This document shows positions 8,119-17,255 of a stretch of DNA of 64,000 nucleotides, in pieces (within the stretch, counting starts at the first letter, position 1; each line of letters starts with the position of its first letter). The notes under the pieces were generated by a model. That model was given only the letters and a program-made list of their open reading frames with translations, had not been told where the DNA came from and ran no database searches. This DNA comes from Lichenihabitans psoromatis. GTDB lineage: Bacteria > Pseudomonadota > Alphaproteobacteria > Rhizobiales > Beijerinckiaceae. The translations under genes and the position numbers were made by a program. The DNA lies in the NCBI RefSeq assembly GCF_004323635.1, contig NZ_CP036515.1, positions 4,093,501 to 4,157,500 on the forward strand. The letters run 5' to 3'.

Positions 8119-9258
8119 ATGCCCATGATCAACGACCAGAGCGTGCCGCCCCCCGAGCAGACCAACCGGATGCAGCGGAACGCGCGGCTCGTCCTCATTC
8201 TGGCATTGGTTGCCCTCGGCGCATGGACTCTGCACGGCTTCATCGCGGCCCTGGTCTGGGCCGCCATTATCGCGATCGCGATTGGGCCGCTCTATGCAAA
8301 GGCAACGCTGCGCTGGCCGCCAGGCAAGCACAACATCGCTTTGCCGTTGCTGTTCACGACTCTCGTGGCCGTGATCTTCCTGCTGCCCTTCATCGTTCTC
8401 GGCATCCAGGCGGCGCGAGAAGCCCAAGCCTTGATGCATTTCGGTACCGAGGCCATGCGATCGGGCATCCCCGAGCCGGCGTGGGTGGGGTCGCTGCCGT
8501 TCGGGGCAGCCGAGGTCAGCGACTGGTGGAAGACGAACCTTGCCAATCCCTCCGACGTGTCGGGCCTCGTGCATCACGCGACGCATAGCGCGGGGATGCT
8601 CAACAATCGCGAATTGTGGACGGCATTCACACATCGCATCGTGACGTTTTTCTTCACCATCGTGACGCTGTTCTTCTTGCTCCGCGATGGCAAAAGCCTG
8701 TCGAACGACATGCTGCTGGCGAGCCATAAGCTATTCGGCCCACATGGTGAGCGGATCGCGCGCCAGATGGTCTCATCGGTGCACGGCACGGTGGATGGTC
8801 TGGTGCTGGTCGGGCTTGGCGAAGGCGTGTTGCTCGGCATCGCTTATGCGCTGGCAGGCGTGCCGCATCCGACACTGCTTGGCGCCTTCTCGGCTGTCGC
8901 GGCCATGATCCCCTTTGTGGTCGTGGTTTTGCTTCTGGTGCTCGGCGCGGTCCTTGTGGCTCAGGGCGCGCTGTGGACCGCGATCGCGCTGGTGGCATTC
9001 GGGCTGGTCATGAATTCGATCGCCGACCACTTCGTGCGTCCCGGCCTGATCGGAGGCGCCACGAAACTGCCGTTCCTGTGGGTGCTGCTCGGCATTCTCG
9101 GCGGGGTCGAGACCTGGGGGCTTATCGGCCTCTTCGTCGGGCCGGCCGTCATGTCGGCCCTGATCCTGCTGTGGCGCGAGTTCGTCCGCCCTGCGCCGCT
9201 GCTCGACGAGAAGCCGGCCCGCAAGACGCTATCGCCGGTCCCGATCGCGGGCGAATAA
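8119..9258 (+). CDS. AI-2E family (PerM-like) membrane transporter
   Basis: The 379-residue protein starts at an ATG preceded by an AGGAGAG site; an upstream in-frame ATG would overlap the terminator region. It shows the family pattern: two N-terminal membrane helices, a soluble segment around residues 90-170, a helix near 200, then a cluster of hydrophobic helices. The conserved C-terminal block includes KLPFLWVLLGILGGVETWGL, with GLIGLFVGPA immediately after. Members export small molecules or Na+/H+ exchange; the autoinducer name comes from one E. coli homologue and need not apply. It is convergent with tlpA, almost touching it. Confidence 0.85.
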   Translation: MPMINDQSVPPPEQTNRMQRNARLVLILALVALGAWTLHGFIAALVWAAIIAIAIGPLYAKATLRWPPGKHNIALPLLFTTLVAVIFLLPFIVLGIQAAREAQALMHFGTEAMRSGIPEPAWVGSLPFGAAEVSDWWKTNLANPSDVSGLVHHATHSAGMLNNRELWTAFTHRIVTFFFTIVTLFFLLRDGKSLSNDMLLASHKLFGPHGERIARQMVSSVHGTVDGLVLVGLGEGVLLGIAYALAGVPHPTLLGAFSAVAAMIPFVVVVLLLVLGAVLVAQGALWTAIALVAFGLVMNSIADHFVRPGLIGGATKLPFLWVLLGILGGVETWGLIGLFVGPAVMSALILLWREFVRPAPLLDEKPARKTLSPVPIAGE

Positions 9259-9260
9259 CC

Positions 9261-9923
9261 TCAGGAGCCCTTGGCGGCCGCGATCAGTTTTTCGGCGTCG
9301 GCCGAATCCCATTCGGCCGGCCCGGCCATCGTGCCGATGCCGCAGCCATGTGGGTCGATCAGCATGGTGGTCGGCAACCCGAGTGCCTGCCCATCGGCTC
9401 GCAAGGTTTGAAACACGGTCGCGGTCGCATCGGTGTAGAGCGGCAAGCGCGTCACGCCCGTGTCCTGCAAGAACTGCTTCGGCCGATCGAGCTTGGCCGT
9501 ATCGATGTTGATCGCGACGACCTGGAAGTCGTCGCTGCCGAGCTTCGCCTGCAATCGATCGAGGGCCGGCATTTCTTTGCGGCACGGTACGCACCAAGTC
9601 GCCCAAAGGTTCAGCAACACCGTCTTGCCTTTGAAATCGGCGAGCGTCATGGCGGAGCCGTCCGCCGTCTTGAAGGCCAGCGCCGGAACCGGCCGTGCGG
9701 TCCGCGACAGGTTAAGGGCCGCGACCTCACCATGGACGAACGGATCGACGCGGGACACGATGGCGCTCGTGGTCCGGCACTCGGGCGCCGCTTCCTTGCC
9801 GAGTTTCCCCATCCCGTATAGGACCGCGAGACCGCCACAGACGACGACGACAGCACCGCCCGCGAGCAGGCCGGCAAGCCTCTGGTGGCGGGACGGGTGG
9901 GCCGGGCTGGACGTGTCGGTCAT
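9261..9923 (-). CDS. tlpA: TlpA-type thiol:disulfide oxidoreductase
   Basis: The 220-residue protein has one N-terminal membrane helix at residues 17-38 followed by a periplasmic thioredoxin domain. It has the [13 protein letters not shown] active site (CxxC) and the cis-proline GLPTTMLID. TlpA reduces periplasmic cysteines, classically for cytochrome oxidase copper-centre assembly. A second Cys pair (Cys in APECRTT and in PHGCG) may form a structural disulfide. The gene is divergent from argH with only 20 bases between start codons, an order I recall as common in Hyphomicrobiales. Confidence 0.88.
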   Translation of the reverse strand: MTDTSSPAHPSRHQRLAGLLAGGAVVVVCGGLAVLYGMGKLGKEAAPECRTTSAIVSRVDPFVHGEVAALNLSRTARPVPALAFKTADGSAMTLADFKGKTVLLNLWATWCVPCRKEMPALDRLQAKLGSDDFQVVAINIDTAKLDRPKQFLQDTGVTRLPLYTDATATVFQTLRADGQALGLPTTMLIDPHGCGIGTMAGPAEWDSADAEKLIAAAKGS

Positions 9924-9943
9924 GTCAAAAGGGTCCGAGGCAG

Positions 9944-11335
9944 ATGAGCAATACGATGTGGGGCGGGCGGTTCTCGAGCGGTCCGGACGCGATCATGGAA
10001 GAGATCAACGCGTCGATCGGTTTCGACTACCGTCTCGCCGCGCAGGATATTGCCGGATCGCGCGCCCATGCGGCCATGCTCGCCAAACAAGGCATCATTT
10101 CGGCCGACGACGCCGTTTCGATCGATCGCGGTCTAGGCCAGATCGCCACGGAAATCGAGAGCGGCAGCTTTTCGTTCTCGCGCGCGCTCGAAGACATTCA
10201 CATGAACGTCGAGAGCCGCCTTGCCGATCTGATCGGCGATGCCGCGGGGCGGCTGCACACGGCCCGCTCGCGCAACGATCAGGTGGCGTTGGATTTCCGG
10301 CTCTGGGTCCGCGACACCGTCGATGCGCTCGACATCGGCTTGGCCGACCTGCAGCGCGCCTTCGTAGAACGCGCGATCGAGCATGCCGGATCGGTAATGC
10401 CGGGTTTCACGCATCTTCAATCGGCCCAGCCGGTGACGTTCGGCCATCACCTGCTGGCCTATACTGAGATGGTCGGCCGTGACCGCGGCCGCTTCCGCGA
10501 TGCGCGCAACCGTCTCAATGAATGTCCGCTCGGCGCCGCGGCGCTGGCCGGCACATCCTTCCCGATCGACCGACACATGACCGCGCAGGCGCTCGGCTTC
10601 GACCGGCCCACCGCCAATTCGCTCGACAGCGTGGCCGATCGCGATTTCGTGCTTGAGGTGCTGGCCGCCGCCTCGATCTGCGCCGTGCATCTGTCGCGTC
10701 TCGCCGAAGAGATCGTGCTGTGGGCGACCCCGCAATTCGGCTTTGCCAGCCTGTCGGACAAGTTTTCGACCGGATCCTCGATCATGCCGCAGAAACGCAA
10801 TCCGGATGCGGCCGAATTGGTGCGCGGCAAGAGCGGCCGCATCATCGGTGCGTTGACCGGCCTGCTGATCGTCATGAAGGGTCTTCCGCTCACCTATTCC
10901 AAGGACATGCAGGAAGATAAGGAAGGCACGTTCGACGCCGTGAACGCCCTGGTGCTCTGCGTCGCGGCCATGACCGGCATGGTGCGGGATCTGAAGCCCG
11001 ACACCGCCCGGATGGAAGCGGCCGCCGGGTCCGGCTACGCGACCGCGACCGATCTCGCCGATTGGCTGGTGCGCCGTCTCGATATGCCGTTCCGCCGCGC
11101 CCATCACGTCACGGGCCGGATCGTCGCTCTCGCGTCGGAACGAGGTGTGCCGTTGGAGGGGCTCGATCTTCCCGCTCTACAAGCGATCGAACCCGCGATC
11201 ACGAACGAGGTCTTCGGCGTGCTCGGGGTCAGGCATTCCGTGGCGAGCCGCACGAGCTACGGCGGCACCGCACCCGACAATGTGCGCCAGCAGGCGCAGG
11301 CCTGGTTGAACCGACTGAACAGCCTTCAGGCCTGA
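9944..11335 (+). CDS. argH: Argininosuccinate lyase
   Basis: The 463-residue protein has the complete fumarase/aspartase-superfamily signature [12 protein letters not shown], with the catalytic serine loop. It also has the N-terminal WGGRF start, [13 protein letters not shown] and the [13 protein letters not shown] block. It splits argininosuccinate into arginine and fumarate, the last step of arginine synthesis. The start ATG is preceded by a CCGAGGCAG ribosome site. The 3' end overlaps the tail of the convergent LysR gene by 10 bases. Full length, no anomalies. Confidence 0.96.
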   Translation: MSNTMWGGRFSSGPDAIMEEINASIGFDYRLAAQDIAGSRAHAAMLAKQGIISADDAVSIDRGLGQIATEIESGSFSFSRALEDIHMNVESRLADLIGDAAGRLHTARSRNDQVALDFRLWVRDTVDALDIGLADLQRAFVERAIEHAGSVMPGFTHLQSAQPVTFGHHLLAYTEMVGRDRGRFRDARNRLNECPLGAAALAGTSFPIDRHMTAQALGFDRPTANSLDSVADRDFVLEVLAAASICAVHLSRLAEEIVLWATPQFGFASLSDKFSTGSSIMPQKRNPDAAELVRGKSGRIIGALTGLLIVMKGLPLTYSKDMQEDKEGTFDAVNALVLCVAAMTGMVRDLKPDTARMEAAAGSGYATATDLADWLVRRLDMPFRRAHHVTGRIVALASERGVPLEGLDLPALQAIEPAITNEVFGVLGVRHSVASRTSYGGTAPDNVRQQAQAWLNRLNSLQA

Positions 11336-12294
11336 TCGAGTTCGGCGTCGGGTGGCGGTTCAAGCCCCGCAACCTGGGCGGCGCCGAGATCGTCTTCGGC
11401 CGAACTGCCCGCCAACCGCTCCAGCAACCATTTCGCCGCAGGCCCGGGCGGCTGGTCGCTACGATGCACCGCCGACAGCATATATCGATGACCGGGGTGG
11501 TTCGCGATGTCGAGAAGGACGAGGCGCCCCTGCGCCAGATCCTCCCGCACCATCACCTCGGGCATGTTCCCCCAGCCGAGGCCCTCGACCAAGAGAGCAT
11601 GTTTGGCCCCAAGGTCGGCCAACCGCCACGTCTGTGGGCTCAGCACCGCAAAGTCCTGACCCACCGTGAGATCGGACCGGTCGGTGAGGACGAGCTGGAC
11701 ATGGCGACGAGCCTCGGTTTTGCTCAACGGCGCCGGAAGGCGCGCGAGCGGATGTCGCGGCGATGCGACCGCGATCATCCACACGCTGCCAATGGGCCGT
11801 TGTTCGAGGCCATCGACGGGCCGTAACATTGGCCCGCTGACCCCGACGGAGCAGGTGCGATCGAGCACCAGCCGGGCGACGGAGCCCAGAGCCTCGACAT
11901 AAAGCCGCAGCGTGACGGTCGGGAACGCATCTCGGAACGTCGCCAGCGCCGCGACAAGCCGACGGGTCGGCAACATGACATCGACCGCGATCGCCACTTC
12001 GGCCTCAAGGCCGGCCAGCAATCCCCGTGCGCGCGCCTGCAAGCCATCCACCCCCGACGCGAGTTGGCGCGCATCGGCTAGGATCGCATGCCCGGCGAGC
12101 GTCAAGGCGGGGCGGCGCGTCTTGCGCTCGAACAACGACAGGCCCCCGAGTTGCGCCTCAAGGTTCGCGATCGTGTAGCTGATCACCGATTGCTGTCGGT
12201 TCAGCTTGCGAGCCGCAGCCGAAAAGCTGCCGGTTTCGACGATGGCCAGAAAGACGCGCAACTGATCGAAGGTGGGAGATCCGATATCCGGCAT
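11326..12294 (-). CDS. LysR-family transcriptional regulator
   Basis: The 322-residue regulator was started at [20 protein letters not shown] because this is where the winged helix-turn-helix begins; upstream in-frame sequence has no homology. The HTH block ([25 protein letters not shown]) occupies residues 22-46 and is followed by the LysR substrate-binding domain. Its target is unknown. It lies between argH and the lptM-lysA pair and faces away from them, so the 177-base gap to the lipoprotein gene is a possible target. It is not an obvious LysR of lysA activation, because the effector domain is of the generic type. Confidence 0.88.
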   Translation of the reverse strand: MPDIGSPTFDQLRVFLAIVETGSFSAAARKLNRQQSVISYTIANLEAQLGGLSLFERKTRRPALTLAGHAILADARQLASGVDGLQARARGLLAGLEAEVAIAVDVMLPTRRLVAALATFRDAFPTVTLRLYVEALGSVARLVLDRTCSVGVSGPMLRPVDGLEQRPIGSVWMIAVASPRHPLARLPAPLSKTEARRHVQLVLTDRSDLTVGQDFAVLSPQTWRLADLGAKHALLVEGLGWGNMPEVMVREDLAQGRLVLLDIANHPGHRYMLSAVHRSDQPPGPAAKWLLERLAGSSAEDDLGAAQVAGLEPPPDAELDQA

Positions 12295-12471
12295 GGGTGG
12301 CGTCGCGCCCTCGTCGTGGTCGAGCAGGCTTACGCCATCCAGCGCGGAGCCGCCATGCCGACGGAGGCCTCGCCCCCGCGCTTGCATTTCCCCTCGCCTG
12401 TTGCAGCCCTTTGCTTGTACAGCATGCTCAGTCGAGGCGAGTGGAAGGTGCAGGTCTTGAGCGTGAGTGTC

Positions 12472-12714
12472 GTGAGCTTGAAAGTCTCGGCGCGTCCAAG
12501 AGGCGTCCGCCTTGCGGTCACCGTCGCCATGGCGGCGATCGTCGCGACAGGCCTGGCTGGATGCGGTCGTCGCGGCCAATTGGAACCGGCGCCGGACCCG
12601 ACCGTTCAGGCCGCAGCACCGAGCGACGGGAACTCCCAAGCGATGGAGCGGCGACCGAAACGGGTGCCGATCAAGCCGCCGCACGAGTCCTTTTTCCTCG
12701 ATCCACTTCTCTGA
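12472..12714 (+). CDS. lptM: LptM-like small lipoprotein
   Basis: The protein has about 80 residues. Its signal peptide (RLAVTVAMAAIVATG) ends in a perfect lipobox, LAGC, followed by GRRGQLEPAPDP, the typical GrrGpLe start of LptM (YifL) proteins. The Pro/Lys-rich C-terminus ends FFLDPLL. LptM assists LptD maturation in the outer membrane in E. coli. The start is uncertain: GTG at 12472 gives a normal 30-residue signal peptide, while GTG 12463 and ATG 12424 are in frame but longer. The stop is 14 bases before lysA, the usual lptM-lysA pairing. Confidence 0.75.
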   Translation: MSLKVSARPRGVRLAVTVAMAAIVATGLAGCGRRGQLEPAPDPTVQAAAPSDGNSQAMERRPKRVPIKPPHESFFLDPLL

Positions 12715-12728
12715 CGTCAGCCCCGATC

Positions 12729-14000
12729 ATGCATCACTTCGAGTATCGCGACGGCGTGCTCCACGCCGAATCCGTCGACATCCGCGCCATCGCAAAGGCT
12801 GTGGGGACGCCGTTCTACTGCTATTCCCGCGCCACGATGGAGCGCCATTACCGCGTCTTCAGCGAGGCGTTCGGCCGTCAGCCGATCCTTGTCTGCTATG
12901 CCATGAAGGCCAATTCGAACCAGGCTGTGCTGCGGCTTTTCGCCAATATCGGCGCCGGTATGGACGTGGTGTCGGGCGGCGAATTACGCCGCGCGCGGGC
13001 AGCGGGCGTCCCAGCTTCACGCATCACATTCTCGGGCGTCGGCAAGACCGCGCGTGAACTCGATGCCGCCCTGGACGAGGACATCCTCTGCTTCAACGTC
13101 GAATCGGAGCCCGAGCTCGCCCTCCTCTCCGAGTTGGCGACCCGCAAGGGACGCACCGCAAAGATCGCCTTGCGGGTCAATCCCGACGTCGACGCACGGA
13201 CGCATGCCAAGATCTCCACCGGCAAGGCGGAGAACAAATTCGGCATCCCGATCGATCGGGCGCGCGCCGTCTATGCTCATGCCGCCACGCTGCCCGGCCT
13301 GCGCGTTACCGGCATCGACATGCATATCGGCTCGCAAATCACCGACCTCGAGCCCTTCGATCATGCCTTCGCGGTACTGAGCGATTTCGTCGTGCAATTG
13401 CGGGCCGATGGCCACACGATCGACCATGTCGATCTCGGCGGGGGCCTCGGTATTCCGTATCACGAGGGGGAGGATGCGGGCGCGTTCCACCCCGACCGCT
13501 ATGCCGCGCTGATCGGCAAATATGCGAATGCGCTCGGCGCCACGATCGTGCTGGAGCCGGGGCGGCTGTTGGTCGGCAACGCCGGCGTGCTCGTGACCGA
13601 GGTGGTGCTGGTCAAGACCGGCGGCGACAAGACTTTCGTGGTGGTGGATGCCGCCATGAACGATCTGATCCGACCGACGCTCTATGAGGCGTTTCACGAG
13701 ATCAAGCCGGTGGTCGAACCGGCGACGGGCGCGCGTGCGACCGTGGACGTCGTCGGCCCGGTCTGCGAGACCGGCGATTATATGGCGCTCGGCCGCGATC
13801 TCCCGCCTGCGGCGGCTGGCGATCTCCTCGCCATCATGACGGCGGGCGCCTACGGAGCCGTCCAGGCCGGCACGTATAATTCGCGCTTGCTCGTGCCCGA
13901 AGTCATGGTGGATGGCGATCGTTACGCCGTGATCCGGCCTCGGACGAGCTACGACGATCTGATCGGCCTTGATCGGATTCCCGAGTGGCTCGGCGCCTAA
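12729..14000 (+). CDS. lysA: Diaminopimelate decarboxylase
   Basis: The 423-residue PLP enzyme of fold III has the lysine that binds the cofactor in CYAMKANSN. Further motifs are HIGSQITDLEPF, the glycine-rich GGGLGIPY loop, EPGRLLVGNAG, and CETGDYMALGRDLP with the second-subunit catalytic cysteine. It decarboxylates meso-diaminopimelate to lysine. The start ATG at 12729 (MHHFEYRDG) matches the usual N-terminus, which begins with a short aromatic strand. It is co-directional with the lptM-like gene and ends about 100 bases before the envC-like gene. Confidence 0.96.
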   Translation: MHHFEYRDGVLHAESVDIRAIAKAVGTPFYCYSRATMERHYRVFSEAFGRQPILVCYAMKANSNQAVLRLFANIGAGMDVVSGGELRRARAAGVPASRITFSGVGKTARELDAALDEDILCFNVESEPELALLSELATRKGRTAKIALRVNPDVDARTHAKISTGKAENKFGIPIDRARAVYAHAATLPGLRVTGIDMHIGSQITDLEPFDHAFAVLSDFVVQLRADGHTIDHVDLGGGLGIPYHEGEDAGAFHPDRYAALIGKYANALGATIVLEPGRLLVGNAGVLVTEVVLVKTGGDKTFVVVDAAMNDLIRPTLYEAFHEIKPVVEPATGARATVDVVGPVCETGDYMALGRDLPPAAAGDLLAIMTAGAYGAVQAGTYNSRLLVPEVMVDGDRYAVIRPRTSYDDLIGLDRIPEWLGA

Positions 14001-14099
14001 GCATCGCAGCGCCGCCCTGATGGCGACGAATTCGTAACCGATCGTCTCCAACAATGAGTGGGCCCGACTGATTCGGGATCGGTGAAACGAAGGACGTTT

Positions 14100-15548
14100 A
14101 TGACTGACGCGCGGCGGTCCGGAGGCAGGCAGAGCGTGCCGTGCCGCTACGGTCCCGCGATCCTCCTGGCGGTGGTGGCGGCCGGCGTCGCACTTCCGGT
14201 CGCGGCCCAGGATGCGGCGCCGAATGCGGCACAAAGCAATGCGTCCGTAGCGGCCACGCCCGACTCTTCCGTGACGGCGTCTGTCCCCGCCACGACCGCG
14301 ACCGACCGCGACCAGCAGATTGATGCGAGAAAGCAGGAGTTGCGGAGCCTGCAGGAGAATCTTTCGGTCTCCGATGCCGAGCGACACAAGATCGTGGCCG
14401 ACATCGAGGCAATCCGCACCGACCGTGTGCGCCTGAATGCCGCCCTGCTCGAAACGACGCAGCATGTGCAAGATGCGGAGCGGAAGGTGGGGGAGGCGCA
14501 GGGGCGCCTCGATACGATGACGGGCAGCGAAGACGCGATCAAGCAATCGCTTGAAGGCCGGCGCGGCGTCATCGCTGAAGTGCTGGCGGCGCTGCAACGC
14601 ATGGGCCGCAAGCCGCCGCCTGCGATCTTGGTGCGGCCCGACGACATTCTGAAGTCGATCCGGACATCGATGCTGCTCGGGGCGGTGGTGCCGGAATTGC
14701 GTTCGGAGGCCGAGGCTCTGGCATCCGACCTCAGCGATCTGCAGCGGTTGCGCGTCTCGATCGCGGGCGAACGCGACCAGCTCGCCTCCGAAATCGCCGG
14801 ACTCGGCAACGAACGCGCACGACTGGATGGGTTGATCGTCGCGAAGCAAGCCGCCCAGACGGAGGCCGAAGCCGCTCTCGGCTCGCAACAAGGCCGCGCG
14901 GCCGATCTCGCGCGCCGGGCCACCAGCCTGCAGGATCTGATCTCCCGTATGGAGAACGAGGTTGCCTCTGCCCGACACGCCGGGGACGCAGCGCGGGCAG
15001 CCGACGAGGAGCGGCGCAAAGCCGCAGCGGCGGATGCCGACAGCATCCGGGCCAAGGTGGCGGCTGGCCCCTTTAGAGATCCAGCCCGGCTGACCCCGGC
15101 GGTCGACTTCGCCGATGCCAAGGCGATGCTGTTCCTTCCCTCGACAGGGCGCGTCGTCAAACGGTTCGGAACCGCCGACGACTTTGGCGGAACCGAAAAA
15201 GGCATGTCGCTCGCGACCCCGGCGCGCGCGGTCGTCGCAGCCCCATCGGATGGCTGGGTCGCTTTTTCAGGGCCCTACCGCACCTATGGACAAATCTTAA
15301 TTATAAATGCGGGAAGCGGATATTATATCGTCTTGGCTGGAATGAGCCGGGTGAATGTGGCGCCGGGACAGTTCGTTTTGGCGGGCGAGCCGGTTGCGAC
15401 AATGGGGGACGGCTCTGTCAAGACCGCGGCTTCGATCGCGCTTGGCGCGGCAGACCCCATTCTCTATGTTGAATTTCGAAAAGATGGAACGGCCGTCGAC
15501 CCCAGCCCATGGTGGGCGAAGGCCGACCTGGAAAAGGTTCGCGGATGA
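14100..15548 (+). CDS. envC: EnvC-like murein hydrolase activator
   Basis: The 482-residue protein has a signal peptide ending near AQDAAPNAA and a long coiled-coil section from about residue 75 to 320, rich in Glu, Arg, Ala and Leu. A C-terminal degenerate LytM (M23) domain follows. The metal ligands of active M23 peptidases are missing: the usual HxxxD position reads GMSLATP and the usual HxH reads YVEFR. It therefore activates amidases rather than cleaving peptidoglycan, as EnvC does in E. coli cell separation. It overlaps ctpA by an ATGA, showing coupling. Confidence 0.87.
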   Translation: MTDARRSGGRQSVPCRYGPAILLAVVAAGVALPVAAQDAAPNAAQSNASVAATPDSSVTASVPATTATDRDQQIDARKQELRSLQENLSVSDAERHKIVADIEAIRTDRVRLNAALLETTQHVQDAERKVGEAQGRLDTMTGSEDAIKQSLEGRRGVIAEVLAALQRMGRKPPPAILVRPDDILKSIRTSMLLGAVVPELRSEAEALASDLSDLQRLRVSIAGERDQLASEIAGLGNERARLDGLIVAKQAAQTEAEAALGSQQGRAADLARRATSLQDLISRMENEVASARHAGDAARAADEERRKAAAADADSIRAKVAAGPFRDPARLTPAVDFADAKAMLFLPSTGRVVKRFGTADDFGGTEKGMSLATPARAVVAAPSDGWVAFSGPYRTYGQILIINAGSGYYIVLAGMSRVNVAPGQFVLAGEPVATMGDGSVKTAASIALGAADPILYVEFRKDGTAVDPSPWWAKADLEKVRG

Positions 15549-16894
15549 TGCGCAAGGTGACATTGATGGTTGCGGGTGCCGTTCTGGGCGCAGCGACCGC
15601 GACAGGCGTAATGCATACCAGTCTGATCGCGAGCAGCCCCGCCAGCGCCGCGGCATCCGATACGTATCGCAATCTCAATCTGTTCGGCGACGTGTTCGAG
15701 AAAATCCGCACCGATTATGTCGAGAAGCCGGATGAGGAAAAGCTTGTCGAAGCGGCCATCAACGGCATGCTGACCTCGCTCGACCCGCATTCCTCCTACA
15801 TGGATGCGAAGAGCTATCGCGACATGCAGGTGCAGACGCGCGGCGAATTCGGCGGCCTCGGCATCGAAGTCACGCAGGAAGATGGAAACATCAAGGTCGT
15901 TACCCCGATCGACGATACCCCTGCGTCGAAGGCCGGTATTCTATCGGGCGACATGATCGTCGCGATTGATGGTGACGCCGTCTCCGGCCTGACGCTGAAC
16001 CAAGCCGTCGACAAGATGCGGGGCGCCGTCGGAACGCCGGTCACGCTCAAGATCCTTCGCGCGAAGCAGAAGGATACGCAGGACGTCAAGCTCACCCGCG
16101 CCGTCATCACGATCAAGTCGGTCAAATACGAAGAGAAGGACGATGTGGGGTACATCCGCATCAGCCAGTTCAACGAGCAGACCTATGATGGCGTGAAAGC
16201 CGCCATGCAGAAGTTTCAGACCGACATCCCGAGCGACAATTTCAAGGGCTACATCCTGGATCTCCGCAACAACCCGGGTGGATTGCTCGATCAATCGATC
16301 GAAGTGTCGAACTCCTTCATCGACCGCGGTGAGATCGTGTCGACGCGCGGCCGCAACGCTGACGAGACCCAGCGCTACAGTGCGCGTCCGGGTGGCGACC
16401 TGTCCCATGGCAAGCCGATGGTCGTGTTGATCAACGGCGGTTCCGCATCCGCCTCCGAGATCGTCGCAGGCGCCCTGCAGGATCACAAACGCGCCACCAT
16501 CATGGGCACGCGTTCGTTCGGCAAAGGGTCGGTCCAGACCATCATCCCGCTCGGCCAGAGCGGCGCCTTGCGCCTGACGACGGCCCGTTACTACACCCCA
16601 TCGGGTCGATCGATCCAGGCCAAGGGCATCGAGCCCGAAGTGCAGATCCTCGAGGACGTGCCGGACGAACTCAAGGGCAAGGACGACACCAAGGGCGAAG
16701 CGTCGCTCAAGGGGCATTTGAAGAATGGCGACGACGAAAAGCAAGGCTCGCAGGCTTACGTGCCCCCGGATGCCAAGAACGACAAGCAACTGATCGCGGC
16801 GCTGAACCTGCTGCGCGGCAACACCAAGGCTTCAAATACGCCGGCACCGGCAGACGCCCAGAAACCCGCGACGGCGACACCCGTTCCGAACTGA
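15545..16894 (+). CDS. ctpA: S41-family carboxy-terminal processing peptidase
   Basis: The 449-residue protein has a signal peptide (about residues 1-35, ending SPASAAA), a PDZ domain at about 90-170 and the S41 catalytic domain. The domain carries the NGGSASASEIVAGAL block with the nucleophilic serine and SFGKGSVQ with the lysine general base. It is a periplasmic tail-specific protease acting on envelope proteins, including murein endopeptidases. The start overlaps the envC stop. A C-terminal 60-residue Lys/Asp-rich and Pro/Thr-rich tail looks disordered. A terminator follows. Confidence 0.93.
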   Translation: MMRKVTLMVAGAVLGAATATGVMHTSLIASSPASAAASDTYRNLNLFGDVFEKIRTDYVEKPDEEKLVEAAINGMLTSLDPHSSYMDAKSYRDMQVQTRGEFGGLGIEVTQEDGNIKVVTPIDDTPASKAGILSGDMIVAIDGDAVSGLTLNQAVDKMRGAVGTPVTLKILRAKQKDTQDVKLTRAVITIKSVKYEEKDDVGYIRISQFNEQTYDGVKAAMQKFQTDIPSDNFKGYILDLRNNPGGLLDQSIEVSNSFIDRGEIVSTRGRNADETQRYSARPGGDLSHGKPMVVLINGGSASASEIVAGALQDHKRATIMGTRSFGKGSVQTIIPLGQSGALRLTTARYYTPSGRSIQAKGIEPEVQILEDVPDELKGKDDTKGEASLKGHLKNGDDEKQGSQAYVPPDAKNDKQLIAALNLLRGNTKASNTPAPADAQKPATATPVPN

Positions 16895-16920
16895 TCATCT
16901 GATGTGATCTCGAGCATTGG

Positions 16921-16951
16921 AAGGGCGGCGCGCAAGCGGCGCCCTTTTTCT
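16921..16951 (+). terminator. Rho-independent terminator after ctpA
   Basis: A GC-rich stem-loop (GGGCG-g-CGC, loop GCAA, GCG-g-CGCCC) is followed by five Ts, about 27 bases after the ctpA stop. Confidence 0.8.
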
Positions 16952-17122
16952 TGGCAAGAGGTTTGCGGTCCAACTCGTCGCAGGCACCAGGCAGGTGCAA
17001 GCGGAGCTCGTCCGATTTCGGACAGACGCGTCAGCCTCGCTCTATCGCTCGGCTGCCGTAAGGGATTGTGCCACCCGCATCTACCAAACTGGATACCGCG
17101 ACACATCCGCACGCCCGGACAT

Positions 17123-17152
17123 GACAAAGATTTAATTTGTCCTGGTGCACCA
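17123..17152. promoter_or_regulatory. Paired palindromes upstream of the RND efflux operon
   Basis: GACAAA at 17123-17128 and TTTGTC at 17136-17141 form an inverted repeat with a 7-base AT-rich centre. Immediately after comes a perfect 10-base palindrome, TGGTGCACCA at 17143-17152. They sit about 105 bases before the adaptor gene. They could be repressor sites of the kind used by TetR or MarR proteins, although no regulator gene is adjacent. Confidence 0.35.
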
Positions 17153-17255
17153 AACTGCTCACGTTGCGGTCGCGATAAGCTGCGATGACCCGGATCGCGC
17201 CGATCCGTCCAGATCGTCTTCGCAGCGTTTCGCCCCCACCGGAAAAGCAAGCGTC

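Larger units (their letters stand above)
16895..17255. other. 361-base intergenic region: terminator then efflux promoter region
   Basis: No gene is supported here. The left part holds the ctpA terminator. The right part, before the RND operon, holds two inverted repeats at 17123-17141 and 17143-17152, described separately as a possible operator. Confidence 0.6.

Noticed and set aside
13017-14978. A 653-residue minus-strand open frame antisense to lysA and envC
   Set aside because: Same reason: no recognisable domain and conflict with two strongly supported plus-strand genes.
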